NCBI GenBank assembly: GCA_016617855.1
Contig: JAECUM010009416.1
Span: 52,244 to 116,243, forward strand
From: Megalonaias nervosa
Lineage: Eukaryota > Mollusca > Bivalvia > Unionida > Unionidae
Length of the DNA stretch: 64,000 nucleotides
Direction: 5' to 3'
Positions 18,627-28,019 of the stretch are shown one piece after another. The first letter of the stretch is position 1; each line of letters begins with the position of its first letter. Position numbers and translations under genes: made by a program. Below the pieces are notes generated by a model. It did no database searches and was not told the origin of the DNA. It saw nothing but the letters and a program-made list of their open reading frames with translations.

Positions 18627-21600
18627 ATGAACGAATTATCTGCAATTGAACCTAAAAGAGCTAGATTTGATCTTGACAGACTATCAGAATATAAATTTAG
18701 TACTTTGATGCAAGATCTGACATTAACAAATGAGGATATAACCGAACGTATCCGTGAAGCAAAGAATGAATTTCGTAATGATGGTGCTGCTCATGTCTGG
18801 TCAACATTCAGAGTCGGAAATGTTACTAATATAATGAATGACAAACGAGGAAAAGCAATTATTAATCACCTTGATGATCAAAAATATTTTATTTTAATAA
18901 AATTTATTGTAAATACAGAAGAAGATACTTGGATTATTCGTGATAAGCGTGATAAAGTCTGCATACAGTCAGGAAGTAATATTGTTCTTTTGAGTAATAA
19001 ATCTAAGCCCGGAATACTAACCGGTATTGACAAATTATATTATGAACGTGCATATCCAGTTACTGCAGTTGTATATGCAATATATCCGCTGAATAATAAA
19101 CCTGACGTCCAGGATCTTAAGCCGATGAAACTGTCCGAGTCAAGAATAAACTGTGTAGCTGAACGAGTTACAGAACATTTCATAAACGCGATACGTGGTA
19201 ATGGTTTAACAGATTCACGACGTAAAAAAATAAATACTTGGGCAGAATCAGTTAAAGATACTGGAGCATCTATTAAAGATGTTGCTGATCTAGAAAAGAA
19301 ATTAAGATTTCCAATAACAGTAAAGACGTTAACCGGAGAGATTTTATATAAACCAAAATACATAAAAAATGGAGCTCCTATAGATATTATTGATCATAAT
19401 GCACATGCATGGACCTCAGCAGTAACAATATTTCCACGAGATAGAACGGTTAAATTTTATGATGGTCATATATTTGATTTTATCAAAAATATCAGTAAAA
19501 GTGACCCTGTATCCGTTTGGTTATTTCAGAGTTCGGAATATGATCATTACGATCAGTTTGTACGGCCTAATGGTGATATTTACCGTACAGAATTTCTTAA
19601 TGTAGAAATGGAAAATCTTGCGCTGAAATATACTTCAGACGATGTCAAAGTTAGACAATTATTAAATAATTGTTTTACAGTTCCATCTGTAGCGGCTCAT
19701 TTCGCTCAGGAAAAAATTTTATGGAAACCAACACGATCGGAATTTCTTGAAGATATCCATAAAAGCTGTGTAGAATATGGACACGGATGATTATGGAATA
19801 CTAAATATAAGTATAATGACGTTATATCCGTTGATATGGTAGCATGTTATCCTGGAAGTTTTCTTGGATACGGAAAATGTTCTGAATACTTTAAGAGATT
19901 CGGACATCCATCACACGAGATGACCAGGGTTGCGATAAACGGACATTTACCAGAATTTGACTTAACCGGATTTGCTCATGTAGAATCATTTGAGTTTGCA
20001 GAAAATCTCCATCGGATTACTTATGCTTGGTTTGGAAGACATTTTTCAGAAAAATGTTGGGTTCCAATAGTACTATTGCGATATATGCTTGATGTTGGAA
20101 TTTTAATATCTTTACAGGTGAGTGAGGCAATTATATCGTATCGGTCACAGAAGCAAGTTTGGTTACCAGAACCAAATAGATTTAATATTGATGATGCCAG
20201 GAAAGAATTTCCTGATCTTAATGAAGATGACATTATTAAAATTACCAATAATATACGTAAATGCAGGGACGAGCACGATGAAAAACTTGCAAAAGATCTT
20301 GGTAGAAAGATAATTGGTAAATTTACTCAAGGAGGAGCATATGATCATAAAAGACACTGTACAAGATTGATTATGGACGATGCTGAACTCGATTTTATAA
20401 TCGCTGATACAACAGAAAAAAACGCATTTATAAATCGGAGTAATGCTTATTTGTCAGACGGAACCAAACTAGGTACAATTGTGAGTTATCTTGATGGTGA
20501 CTCACCGCAATTTACTCATTTAAGATCATCTATGTTGGCATATGTTTCTATAAATCTACTGTCTATGATAAATAGATTTCCTCGTGATGCTGTCAGGGTA
20601 GCAACGGATTCGTTTTATATAAATAAAAAATATACAGATTTGTTAAAACCGCTACTTGGTAATGGTGAATGGGGATCATGGAGAATAAAGCAAGAAAATA
20701 TACTTAGTTATTCTGAATCTGCCGACGTTGAAATTAAGGAAATATATTACAAAAATAATAATCAAGTATCAAAGTCATCAGCACCATCTGTATATGATCC
20801 CGTGGCTAGACATAAGACTGTTTATCTTAACGGATGCAGTGGTTCAGGAAAAACAAAACGTGTGATTATATTATTCATGAATAATAATTCAGATATAATT
20901 GTTTTGACACCGACACATAAACTCGCCAGAGAGATAAAAGAGCGAGGAGTAAAATCATGTACATACCATAGTTTCTTCAGATGGTGTGGAGACACATGGA
21001 CTCCTGAACGAATGGGTGAGAAATATATACCTAAATATATTATATGGGACGAGGTAGACACGGTGTCTTTAGAAATATTAAAAACATTTCTTGAATGGTT
21101 ATTGACAAAGAATACTGCTGTAATAATGTGTGGTGATCATGGTCAACCACCACCCTTTGTTGGACAGTCTTCACATGAATGGCTGAAGAATAACGTAGAT
21201 TATTATGAAGAAATAAATGATGACCATAAAGCTATTGATGAACCGCTGAAGGAATTTAAAAGGTTAATAAGACTACAACCAGACAGAGTACAATGTGAAA
21301 TAATGCGAGGAGTAATTCCAGAGACTTCTATGAATGATTTTCTAAATTTATGGAATCCCGCTGATTTAATAGTTGCAAGTAGAAAGATAGTTCGTGATGA
21401 ACTACAGGATAAATTATTTTTGTTACATAAAGAAAAGTTTTCAGATCTACCTGTACCATTATGTTATCGCCCAGCAGATACTCGACGACAGAATATTGAT
21501 GTTGAAATTCCTGGTGGTGGAATACAGAATCTTGTCTTGAACGATATTATTTTAGTCGATATTAATAATGTTGAGAATGCGCTGAGTATGAATAAATCAC

Positions 21601-21851
21601 CGTGGACGTTAGGATACGCTATAACTATTCACTCGTCACAGGGGTTAACTATTTCTGATACAAATATCTGGATTATAGATGATCGGATCGAATGGTCAAA
21701 TTTGGTCTATCTCGCAGTTTCTAGAGTCAGAGGAATATCTCAACTACATAGGGTTATTATGAATTTTACAGAAAATAATAATCAGACTGTTAATAATGAC
21801 GTAATAAGAAAAAAACTATCTGGTTATAAGCAATGTGACAAAAAAAAATAA
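18627..21851 (+). pseudogene. POLB: Family B DNA polymerase fused to SF1 helicase, one in-frame TGA
   Basis: A single 1074-codon frame broken only by TGA at 19788-19790 (codon 388). The N-terminal half before the stop is not recognisable by motif; I cannot see clear exonuclease motifs. Right after the stop is polymerase motif A (SVDMVACYPGS, D403). Motif C appears as VRVATDSFYI (D661). The last third is a superfamily 1 helicase: Walker A GCSGSGKT (K742), Walker B IIWDEVD (D808-E809), motif III-like GDHGQPPP (D837), TIHSSQG, and YLAVSRVR near the C-terminus. Polinton replication is thought to be protein-primed, so a linked helicase would supply strand unwinding. A second product could begin at ATG 19836, but that is inside motif A and would be inactive. 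TAA at the end is followed by an overlapping HNH gene. Confidence 0.9.
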
Positions 21852-22137
21852 GCGTGACTTTGATATTGATACTGAATTTATTATAACACTAAAACAACGA
21901 CAAAATAATAATTGTGCAAGTTGTAACTGTAATATGTTATGGCAATATTCGAATAATAATCCAAGACAATTTACCGTAGACAGAATTAATAGTGATCTTG
22001 GTTATACACGTAATAATGTGATGCTGACCTGTCTTGAATGTAATCGACGTAGAGGTTCTGGTTATGTAATTGTATGTGGTGGTAATTGTGTGTCTTTAGG
22101 AATTACCTGTAATTGTTCACGTACAAATCCACGTTGA
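21835..22137 (+). CDS. HNH endonuclease, CxxC type
   Basis: 100 codons from ATG 21835, overlapping the end of the polymerase-helicase frame by 17 bases in another frame. It reads NCASCNCNML, then QFTVDRINSDLGYTRNNVMLTCLECNRRRG. This is the compact HNH fold with a CxxC...CxxC zinc pair, with the aspartate of TVDRI standing where the first catalytic histidine or aspartate usually lies, and the N of RNN and CN of ECNRRRG as the rest of the core. Proteins of this type nick DNA in phages and large DNA viruses. The C-terminal 25 residues overlap the 3' end of the integrase gene on the opposite strand (22062-22137). The gene ends in TGA, one of the few genes here to do so. It is intact, and its function in the element is unknown. 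Confidence 0.78.
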   Translation: MTKKNKRDFDIDTEFIITLKQRQNNNCASCNCNMLWQYSNNNPRQFTVDRINSDLGYTRNNVMLTCLECNRRRGSGYVIVCGGNCVSLGITCNCSRTNPR

Positions 22138-23042
22138 GAGGCAGTAGAATCTAATCTGTAGATTGCAGGTCTACCAGTAGATCTTACCACGCTAGAAATT
22201 GTATGTGTAGTCACGCTCCAGATAGGATCGGTTGCTCTTTTTTTACCACCTTCAAGTTCACCAGGTTCATATAAATATCTTACAGTTACATTACCTAATA
22301 CTGGTTGAGGTTGTTGTCTGTCATTGCTACGGGGTATATATTTTTTTGTAATCGCATTAGAAGGTTTCATGGAAGTTGAACGAGTAATTTCATTATTCAA
22401 TGCAGCTATCACACTTGGTAACCTTGCAACCCATTCACGAGATCTCTCACCGGACTTAAAGTCAGTGGATATTTCCTTTGCATATTGGTATCCAAATAAC
22501 CGCTCAGCAAGTGTTCGATTAAATCGTTCAACAATTGCCTGATCACGATGAATTTCAGTATGTCCTCGTCTGATTTTAACGTTATGTTTTTTCATCAACG
22601 ATAATACTGCACCGAGAAATTCTTTGCCAGGATCAACCTGTAATAACTGTGGCCATCGCAAAGGTCCTCGCTGATAAATTCGTTCAAACGCAGATGCAAC
22701 TTCAGATGCTGTCTTTGTTGATAATGGTTCCGCTTCTTTATATTTACTTGCAACATCAACGACAGTTAATGCGTATTTGTATGTGCGTGATTGACGTTTA
22801 CCAATTTTAATGGTGTCATGTGGTAAAAATAAAATATCTGCTTGATGAACCTCATTAGGGACGCTGACATCAAAATGTGCGTACTGAATTTTTTTAGGCG
22901 GTGGTAGATAAATTTGCCATATTGCCTGTCGTGCTAACCACGCTGCAGCAACAGAACGTGAAACTTTTGCTGCTTCAGCAAGTTTACTAATAGCTGATCT
23001 GCCTCTCCAATATCCTCTTGGGCTATAATAAATGGATTCCAT
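22062..23042 (-). CDS. INT: Retroviral-type DD35E integrase
   Basis: 326 codons, intact, minus strand, from ATG at 23042. It joins the element ends to host DNA. Layout: an N-terminal helical DNA-binding part (RGYWRGRSAISKLAEAAKV, residues 9-27; WLARQAIWQIYLP), then the rve catalytic core. The catalytic triad is D69 in HQADILFLP, D137 in QVDPGKEFL and E172 in AIVERFNRTL, giving the D,D(35)E spacing of Polinton and retroviral integrases. The C-terminal part has PIWSVTTHTIS and YRLDST...RGFVREQL, the chromo-like domain usual in this family. Its 3' end overlaps the convergent HNH gene by 76 bases. All catalytic residues are present, so the enzyme looks functional. Confidence 0.96.
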   Translation of the reverse strand: MESIYYSPRGYWRGRSAISKLAEAAKVSRSVAAAWLARQAIWQIYLPPPKKIQYAHFDVSVPNEVHQADILFLPHDTIKIGKRQSRTYKYALTVVDVASKYKEAEPLSTKTASEVASAFERIYQRGPLRWPQLLQVDPGKEFLGAVLSLMKKHNVKIRRGHTEIHRDQAIVERFNRTLAERLFGYQYAKEISTDFKSGERSREWVARLPSVIAALNNEITRSTSMKPSNAITKKYIPRSNDRQQPQPVLGNVTVRYLYEPGELEGGKKRATDPIWSVTTHTISSVVRSTGRPAIYRLDSTASQRGFVREQLQVIPKDTQLPPHTIT

Positions 23043-23058
23043 TATAATAGTTATATAA

Positions 23059-23562
23059 TTAATTACCAGCCCCTAACATTATTTTACCTTTCATGGCAGA
23101 TTTTACTAGAAAACTAGCGAGTTTTTCTCTGACAGATTTATTAGGTATAGAATTTAATGCATGAATCAACTTCACATCTGCGAGATGCCTTTGTTGTAAA
23201 TCTTTATTTTTATACGCAACATCATGATCATGACATGCTTGATCAATCTTATTTATTGGATACTCTCCTGATCTTGGTTGATCTTGATCATCAAGTCGGA
23301 TATCAAGTCAAGTTCCAGGACCACAATAATCATATCCAGGAAGATGTTTCTCACCGGGGTATTTAGCCCATGGAGTTCCTGGTAATTTTCCTAATAAAGC
23401 GGCAATATCTCCACCTGTGTTTGTTTTTTTTACAAATTTGTATTTCTTCGTGAAACATTTTACGCATTTACCTGTCAGAGCACGTCGTTTATTTTTCGTT
23501 GTTATCGTTGTTAATTCAGCAGTGGGTGTAGGAATTTTACACCGAACACAATATAGACTCAT
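23059..23562 (-). pseudogene. Zinc-ribbon plus parvovirus-type phospholipase A2, one in-frame TGA
   Basis: A 167-codon frame, minus strand, from ATG 23562 (a longer frame upstream has no support). It is broken by TGA at 23310-23308 (codon 85). The N-terminal 45 residues form a zinc ribbon with C5xxC8 and C33xxC36. After a linker comes the calcium loop YCGPGT (residues 79-84), directly before the stop. Beyond it the frame reads NKIDQACHDHDVAY, holding the catalytic H113-D114 pair and Y117, then a helical tail. This is the secreted-type PLA2 fold that parvoviruses and some Polintons/adintoviruses carry to breach endosomal membranes. The stop separates the calcium loop from the catalytic helix, so the product as read would be inactive. 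It starts 12 bases from the divergent ATPase gene. Confidence 0.85.
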
Positions 23563-23574
23563 ATTATTTACTAT
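23563..23574. promoter_or_regulatory. Twelve-base divergent spacer between PLA2 and ATPase genes
   Basis: The two start codons face away from each other with only 12 bases (TTATTTACTATA-like) between them, so any promoter elements must lie inside the opposite gene. This is inference from layout only. Confidence 0.35.
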
Positions 23575-24249
23575 ATGGATATAATTGACTTTTTGGCGAC
23601 ACGAAAACAGGAACCAGTAAAACATCATCCAGCATTACCAAATTCGATAAGGATGATTATAATAGGTCCATCTGGATCGGGTAAAACACAACTATTATTA
23701 AATTTAATAATGAGATGGTTGAGATGGGACAAGCTGTATTTAGTAGCACCAACTGCAGATGATCAACAATGCTACGATGTACTCAAGGATTTTAATGAAA
23801 AAGCGAAATTAATTAATGAAGAAGGTGAAGATAATGATATTATTGATTTTATAACAGATATTAATGAAGCACCATCCATAGATGACCTAGATAGATTTAT
23901 TAATAATTTAGTAGTATATGACGACGTGATGATGGATAAACAAACAAATCAAGCTACGATATTTTCCAAAGGTAGACACAAAAATACAGACGTTATATAC
24001 GTCACTCAGCGTTATACACAAATACCTAAAGTGATCAGAGACAACTGCAATATTTTAGTAATGTTTAATAAAGTAGATAATTATACTTTACAGAATATTT
24101 ATTATACTTGGTGTTCAGGGGATATGGATATGATGAAGTTCAAAAACTTTTTCGCTCAAGCACAAGCTGTTCCGTTTGGATTTATTACAATAAATTTACA
24201 TGATCCAAGATCCAGATATCGTATAGGTTTAGATAAAATCTTTGGTTGA
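23575..24249 (+). CDS. ATP: FtsK/HerA-type packaging ATPase
   Basis: 224 codons, intact, from ATG 23575. It is expected to pump the element DNA into capsids. Visible motifs are Walker A GPSGSGKT (residues 31-38), an LYLVAPT strand after it, Walker B NLVVYDDVMM (D116-D117), and a sensor-like VIYVTQRYTQIPKVIRDN segment. Length and motif order match the A32-like/FtsK-type ATPases of Polintons and adintoviruses. It is the last gene before the right terminal repeat. Its TGA stop lies 5 bases before the repeat begins, so there is almost no 3' untranslated space inside the unique part. Confidence 0.94.
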   Translation: MDIIDFLATRKQEPVKHHPALPNSIRMIIIGPSGSGKTQLLLNLIMRWLRWDKLYLVAPTADDQQCYDVLKDFNEKAKLINEEGEDNDIIDFITDINEAPSIDDLDRFINNLVVYDDVMMDKQTNQATIFSKGRHKNTDVIYVTQRYTQIPKVIRDNCNILVMFNKVDNYTLQNIYYTWCSGDMDMMKFKNFFAQAQAVPFGFITINLHDPRSRYRIGLDKIFG

Positions 24250-24254
24250 TTTAT

Positions 24255-24572
24255 AGCAGCAGGCAGGGTGGCCGACAAAAATTGAGTGACCCGCGAGTAA
24301 ACTAAACGCATTATAACATAAAAAATAAAAAGTCAAAAATAAAGTAACAAAAATAAATGTCTGTTCCCAAAAAAATGTTTTATTTTTTATAGGTAGTTTT
24401 AGTTATCCTTTATTTTTACTTAAAATACAATAAAAACTAAAATGCGATTTTCGTATCCTCATGAAGGTTCGGTTTAGCGTTATTGACATTTTTTTTTCAG
24501 CCCCTGTAGGAACCTTTATTTTTTTGAAATAAGGTCAGGAAAAAAGTTGTAGGGTTCACCCTGCCTGCTGCT
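24255..24572 (-). repeat. Polinton right terminal inverted repeat
   Basis: Inverted copy of 8673-8917, about 318 bp. It starts with AGCAGCAGGCAGGGTG at the inner edge and ends with CACCCTGCCTGCTGCT at the outer edge, so the repeat is itself bounded by a 16-base inverted pair. It is longer than the left copy because of extra AT-rich sequence in the middle (about 24350-24450). Confidence 0.95.
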
Positions 24573-25231
24573 TCCCTTGTCTACCATCTCAATTAGTAAC
24601 AGTGTATTCTCAAACAATTACTTGCAATAAATTTGGCCGAAAATAGGAATTTGGTATATTTATTTTGTTTTGTGACTTGCATGATACAAAAGTTAGAAAA
24701 ATGTACGTTGCTCAGAAAGACTCTGAGTTTGCGCAAAGCACTGGAATGTACTGTGTTTTCTCAATTCTTCGGAAGAATTTCATCATTTAATTGTTGTTTT
24801 TTTTATACATTGCTAACTTTGCTGATTGTAGGTATAACGTTAATCGGTTCAATTCTTACATTTCTATTTCAGCACTGTTATTTTAAAGATTGTCACGAGT
24901 TATTTATGAACGAATTTCCACGGAAGCAGTTTGTTTGTTCCATATGAGACGTCACTTCCACACATGTATCAGGGGAAAGTAATGTTTGTTCCAATTGTAG
25001 CGAGGGTAGCAATTTTAAACATAACTGTACGTAGACAATCCAGTTTAATATTATAAGAAACAACGAATTTGGGGTCCTTAGGTAGAAAAATTGACGAAAA
25101 CAAGACCTGTCGGTAGACAGCGTGGCTCACCCGTACACCAATGCCAACCAGCAATACTTCATGAAATTCAAATTTTTAAAATTTCTAAGGAAACTCGAGT
25201 TTCCTAGACAATTACTATTTAACATTGTTCA
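24573..25231. other. Right flank of the Polinton
   Basis: Host sequence with no firm gene. A plus-strand frame at 24633-24947 (TTG start, 104 codons) has one strong hydrophobic segment (CCFFYTLLTLLIVGITLIG) and could be a fragment of a type II membrane protein. No ATG fits well and no domain is recognised, so I do not call it a gene. Confidence 0.3.
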
Positions 25232-25239
25232 TACCTTTA

Positions 25240-25400
25240 CAGGGGCGGCCAGTCCATATAGACGAACTAGGCGGTTGCCGAGGTTGCCAAGTTAAATGGA
25301 GCGCCAAATTTGAGGTAAGGGTTTGTTAGATGGGGGAGACGCCGACTGCATGGTTCGCCAAGGGCGCCCGTTGATGGCAGCTATTCTAGGGCCGCCCCTG
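25240..25400. mobile_element. hAT-type MITE, 161 bp, with 8-bp target duplication
   Basis: The termini are CAGGGGCGGCC on the left and GGCCGCCCCTG on the right, perfect inverted repeats. The flanking octamer TACCTTTA is exactly repeated at 25232-25239 and 25401-25408. A CAG-type end with an 8-bp duplication is the signature of hAT transposons. There is no coding capacity, so it is a non-autonomous copy. Confidence 0.92.
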
Positions 25401-25857
25401 TACCTTTAGCACCATAAAACCCTGCCAACAGCAGAACTTCTCGTTAGAGTACAGTTAACATCGCATTTTGTATTGGAATTTCAGTAAATAGTTCATGCAT
25501 GTGCACGGAGTAATATACACAAGTACTCTAACTGGGATTTACCTGGTTATTAGTAATTACTCACACCGATCAATAAACATATATACACGTGTACCTGTAG
25601 AGAATATGGTGTACAACATCAAATCGAAACAGACATCTTTGAGAAAAGTCCATGAAGCAGGAAGTATATGTTACAGCGACCTACTTTTGGAATGACAGTA
25701 CCATACTTACCACAAGATATTCATACAAAGTTACGAATATAACGCTACCAGCCAGATTGCTGAGATATTGACCTAAACGAGTAGCTCAGTTACAGTTGTG
25801 GATGCATGAATGTTGGTCAGTGTGACCAACTAGTTATACGATGATTTAGTACCAAGT

Positions 25858-25934
25858 CATATTCAAACTTTGGACCCCAAATCTATATTCAAACTTGGAC
25901 CTCAAGTCTATATTCAAACTTGGACCTCAAACAT
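25858..25934 (+). repeat. Three tandem units of about 26 bp
   Basis: A TATATTCAAACTTGGACCTC-type unit repeated three times. Confidence 0.85.
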
Positions 25935-26970
25935 TTTCCCATAATTTCCCAAAATCAAATCAGTAAAACTAGCTCTAAAAGATTAAATTAGGCCAAGCAC
26001 ATGCTATTGAACAAAAAGACTATGTTAGGCGTATTTCCGTCGTACAAGCTATAAATAAAACCCTAACCTAAAACCTTTCCCCACTATTTGCCAAACGGTC
26101 AGGCTAATTTAACATATTTAAATATTAAATGCATTGTTCATTCTTTCAAGCAATAAATAAAAGTTAAACACAAACGTTGACCTGCTGCCTCAGCAGAGCA
26201 AATTAAAACGTAAACTTTAAGCTGAAACATTTTCACAAATACTGCACCCCAAAAAAAATCACATATTTTTTTTTTCTTTTAGTATTAAATAGATAAGGCG
26301 CATGTTAAATAGCACACATACGTGAAGTTTAACTGCAAAACTTCTTTTCTTCAAGTCATAAATAGAACATTAAACGCAAGGTTTAATTGAAAACTTTTTC
26401 CTATAAATTGCAAAGAAACCCCCCAAAATAAATCAGTATAATTTGTAAAAGAAGTATTGAATAAGATAAAGCGCATGTTATTTAACAGTGATATTCAAAT
26501 GTATAGTTCCTTTCTAAAGGACATATACAAAACCTTAAATATAAACTTCAGCCTGCTGTCTGCAAAGTGCTACCCTTACATTCGTCCCAAGGGAGCCTCG
26601 GCATCTCATCTGGTAGAGAGTCGGATTCGTAATCTTAGGGTCGCGGGTTTGATATCCGCCCGTACCATCCCGGTTCGGTTGCCTCAGTGTGTCTTAGGGA
26701 AATGCACTTAGTTCCCTTCTCCCCGTCATGATATAGTCAATAATGTGTTTAAAATGAAGTTAAAACCCATAAAAACAAAGAACAAAATCTTTGACCTCAA
26801 ACCTTTCCCCATAAATTGAAAAAGAAAATCGGTAAAATGCGTAAAACTATTTTTTTTAAAAAAAAGGTCAAATATACGATAATGAATACAAAGTAATACA
26901 ATTTATATTACAAATTTCCATCGTATGAGAAAAACTTTAAACACAAGCTTTACCTCGATGTCTACAGCCT
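25925..26970. repeat. Degenerate long-period tandem array
   Basis: Blocks sharing cores such as CCTCAAACMTTTCCCCATAA, AATCAGTAAAA, GCGCATGTTA and a CAGCCTGCTGYCTNCAAAG-like segment recur at roughly 190-280 base spacing (near 25930, 26050, 26290, 26400 and 26800). Copies are much diverged. The SINE at 26591-26780 sits inside the array. Confidence 0.6.
26591..26780 (+). mobile_element. tRNA-derived SINE (family C)
   Basis: A Pol III A-box-like CATCTCATCTGGTAGAG and B-box-like GGGTTTGATATCC start the unit. The body CCGGTTCGGTTGCCTCAGTG follows, and the 3' end (ATGATATAGTCAATAATGTG) recurs at 63830-63880. Confidence 0.75.
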
Positions 26971-27771
26971 GAGACTGTGATCTAACTTGTGTTACGTCAT
27001 ACATAATATTTACTTGCTTTTAAGATGTGCAACTTTTGTATTTCAGTAACTGGCTAATGTATTGCATTTTTCATTTAATGATGGTAATGGTCCCGCAACT
27101 TAGATTATGATCAGTCTAACAGTACACAAAACATCGTGTCTGAATATTCATTATCATTCTCTATACATATAGATACTCTGATCGAGCCGCGCTTTCAATC
27201 CAGTCGCAATCTTTATGGAGATTAAGGCGATGTGCAGATCCGACCAGTTTCAGTTTTCCGTCTAGCACCGTCCCACCTGCAAAGGTACAAGCAGGTGTGT
27301 TCGGTACACAGGCATATCTTAAAAACAGAGGCAACGTTGTAAAGTGCTCTACGATAAAATTATTGATGGTAGGTACGGTTTGTGATTTTAAAATGTATTT
27401 AAATAAAATCCAGATTTTGATTTTTCCAGACAGATAATATACTAGGTATAATTCCGATACATAATGAAACACAGAATCATAGTAAAAATAGATTCTATTA
27501 TATTAAATGATTCATATACATATTATAATCCTGAAGCATTAAACATATGCTTTGCTAGATGTATACTTTATTAACCATCACCTGGTTGATTATATCTGTT
27601 TTGACTTACGTCTCCACATTAAAGTACTCTTGTATTAACATCTAGTCCGATAAATCAACCCCACCCACCCCAAATCTGTGTTGATACTGATGGACGATAT
27701 GTGGGTCTGATGTGACCTGTTCATTAAAATGTTCAATTTTGCTGCATGCAATCTTTCCGGAACAAACCTGA
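26971..27771. other. Host non-coding stretch
   Basis: No recognised gene. A minus-strand frame at 27161-27472 shows no domain I know. Confidence 0.3.
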
Positions 27772-28019
27772 GTACACTTTAGACACATACCGGTAATTGG
27801 TAACAGCCTTATCAAGCGCGAAATTCAAAATGGTCACACGACAGATGGTTGTGCTATTCCAGGTGGATTTACAAGTCAAGAAACATATGATATGCTCCGG
27901 AAATATAATGTACATGTCACCAAAAGAACTTTACAGCTGACGGTAGCTGCACCAACGAGAAATACCGGTAAGTGTATAAAATGTACACCGATGTTTGCAG
28001 CCAAATTTGCATGCAGATA
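27772..28019 (+). other. Exon-like or mobile-element coding fragment with a helix-turn-helix-like segment
   Basis: An open frame without ATG reads NSLIKREIQNGHTTDGCAIP, then GGFTSQETYDMLRKYNVHVTKRTLQ, a pattern like a winged or MerR-type helix-turn-helix. A GTAAGT donor-like site lies at 27968, but no good acceptor is seen upstream. It could be a host exon or the start of a transposon protein. Low confidence. Confidence 0.25.

Larger units (their letters stand above)
8673..24572 (+). mobile_element. Polinton/Maverick (adintovirus-like) endogenous element, about 15.9 kb
   Basis: The element is bounded by inverted terminal repeats starting with AG and ending with CT. It carries every hallmark Polinton gene: protein-primed-type family B polymerase, retroviral-type integrase, FtsK/HerA packaging ATPase, adenain-like protease, major capsid protein and minor capsid protein. 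Length and gene content match the usual 15-20 kb of the family. Extra cargo is a zinc-ribbon/PLA2 protein, a fibre-like protein with DAxTKKYVD repeats, a helicase fused to the polymerase, two HNH endonucleases and a tRNA-like Pol III unit. No 6-bp target duplication is left. Several genes carry single stops or single-base frameshifts, so this copy is probably not autonomous as read. Confidence 0.95.

Noticed and set aside
10629..19790. Genetic code with TGA as tryptophan
   Set aside because: Some element genes end in TGA at natural positions (ATPase, second HNH), and one internal stop is TAA; simple decay explains it better, though recoding is left as a test.
8673..24572. CRISPR array or bacterial-type operon
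   Set aside because: No spacer-repeat structure; gene content and context are those of a eukaryotic Polinton.
24633..24947. Possible type II membrane protein start
   Set aside because: TTG start, one hydrophobic segment, no recognisable domain or splice evidence.
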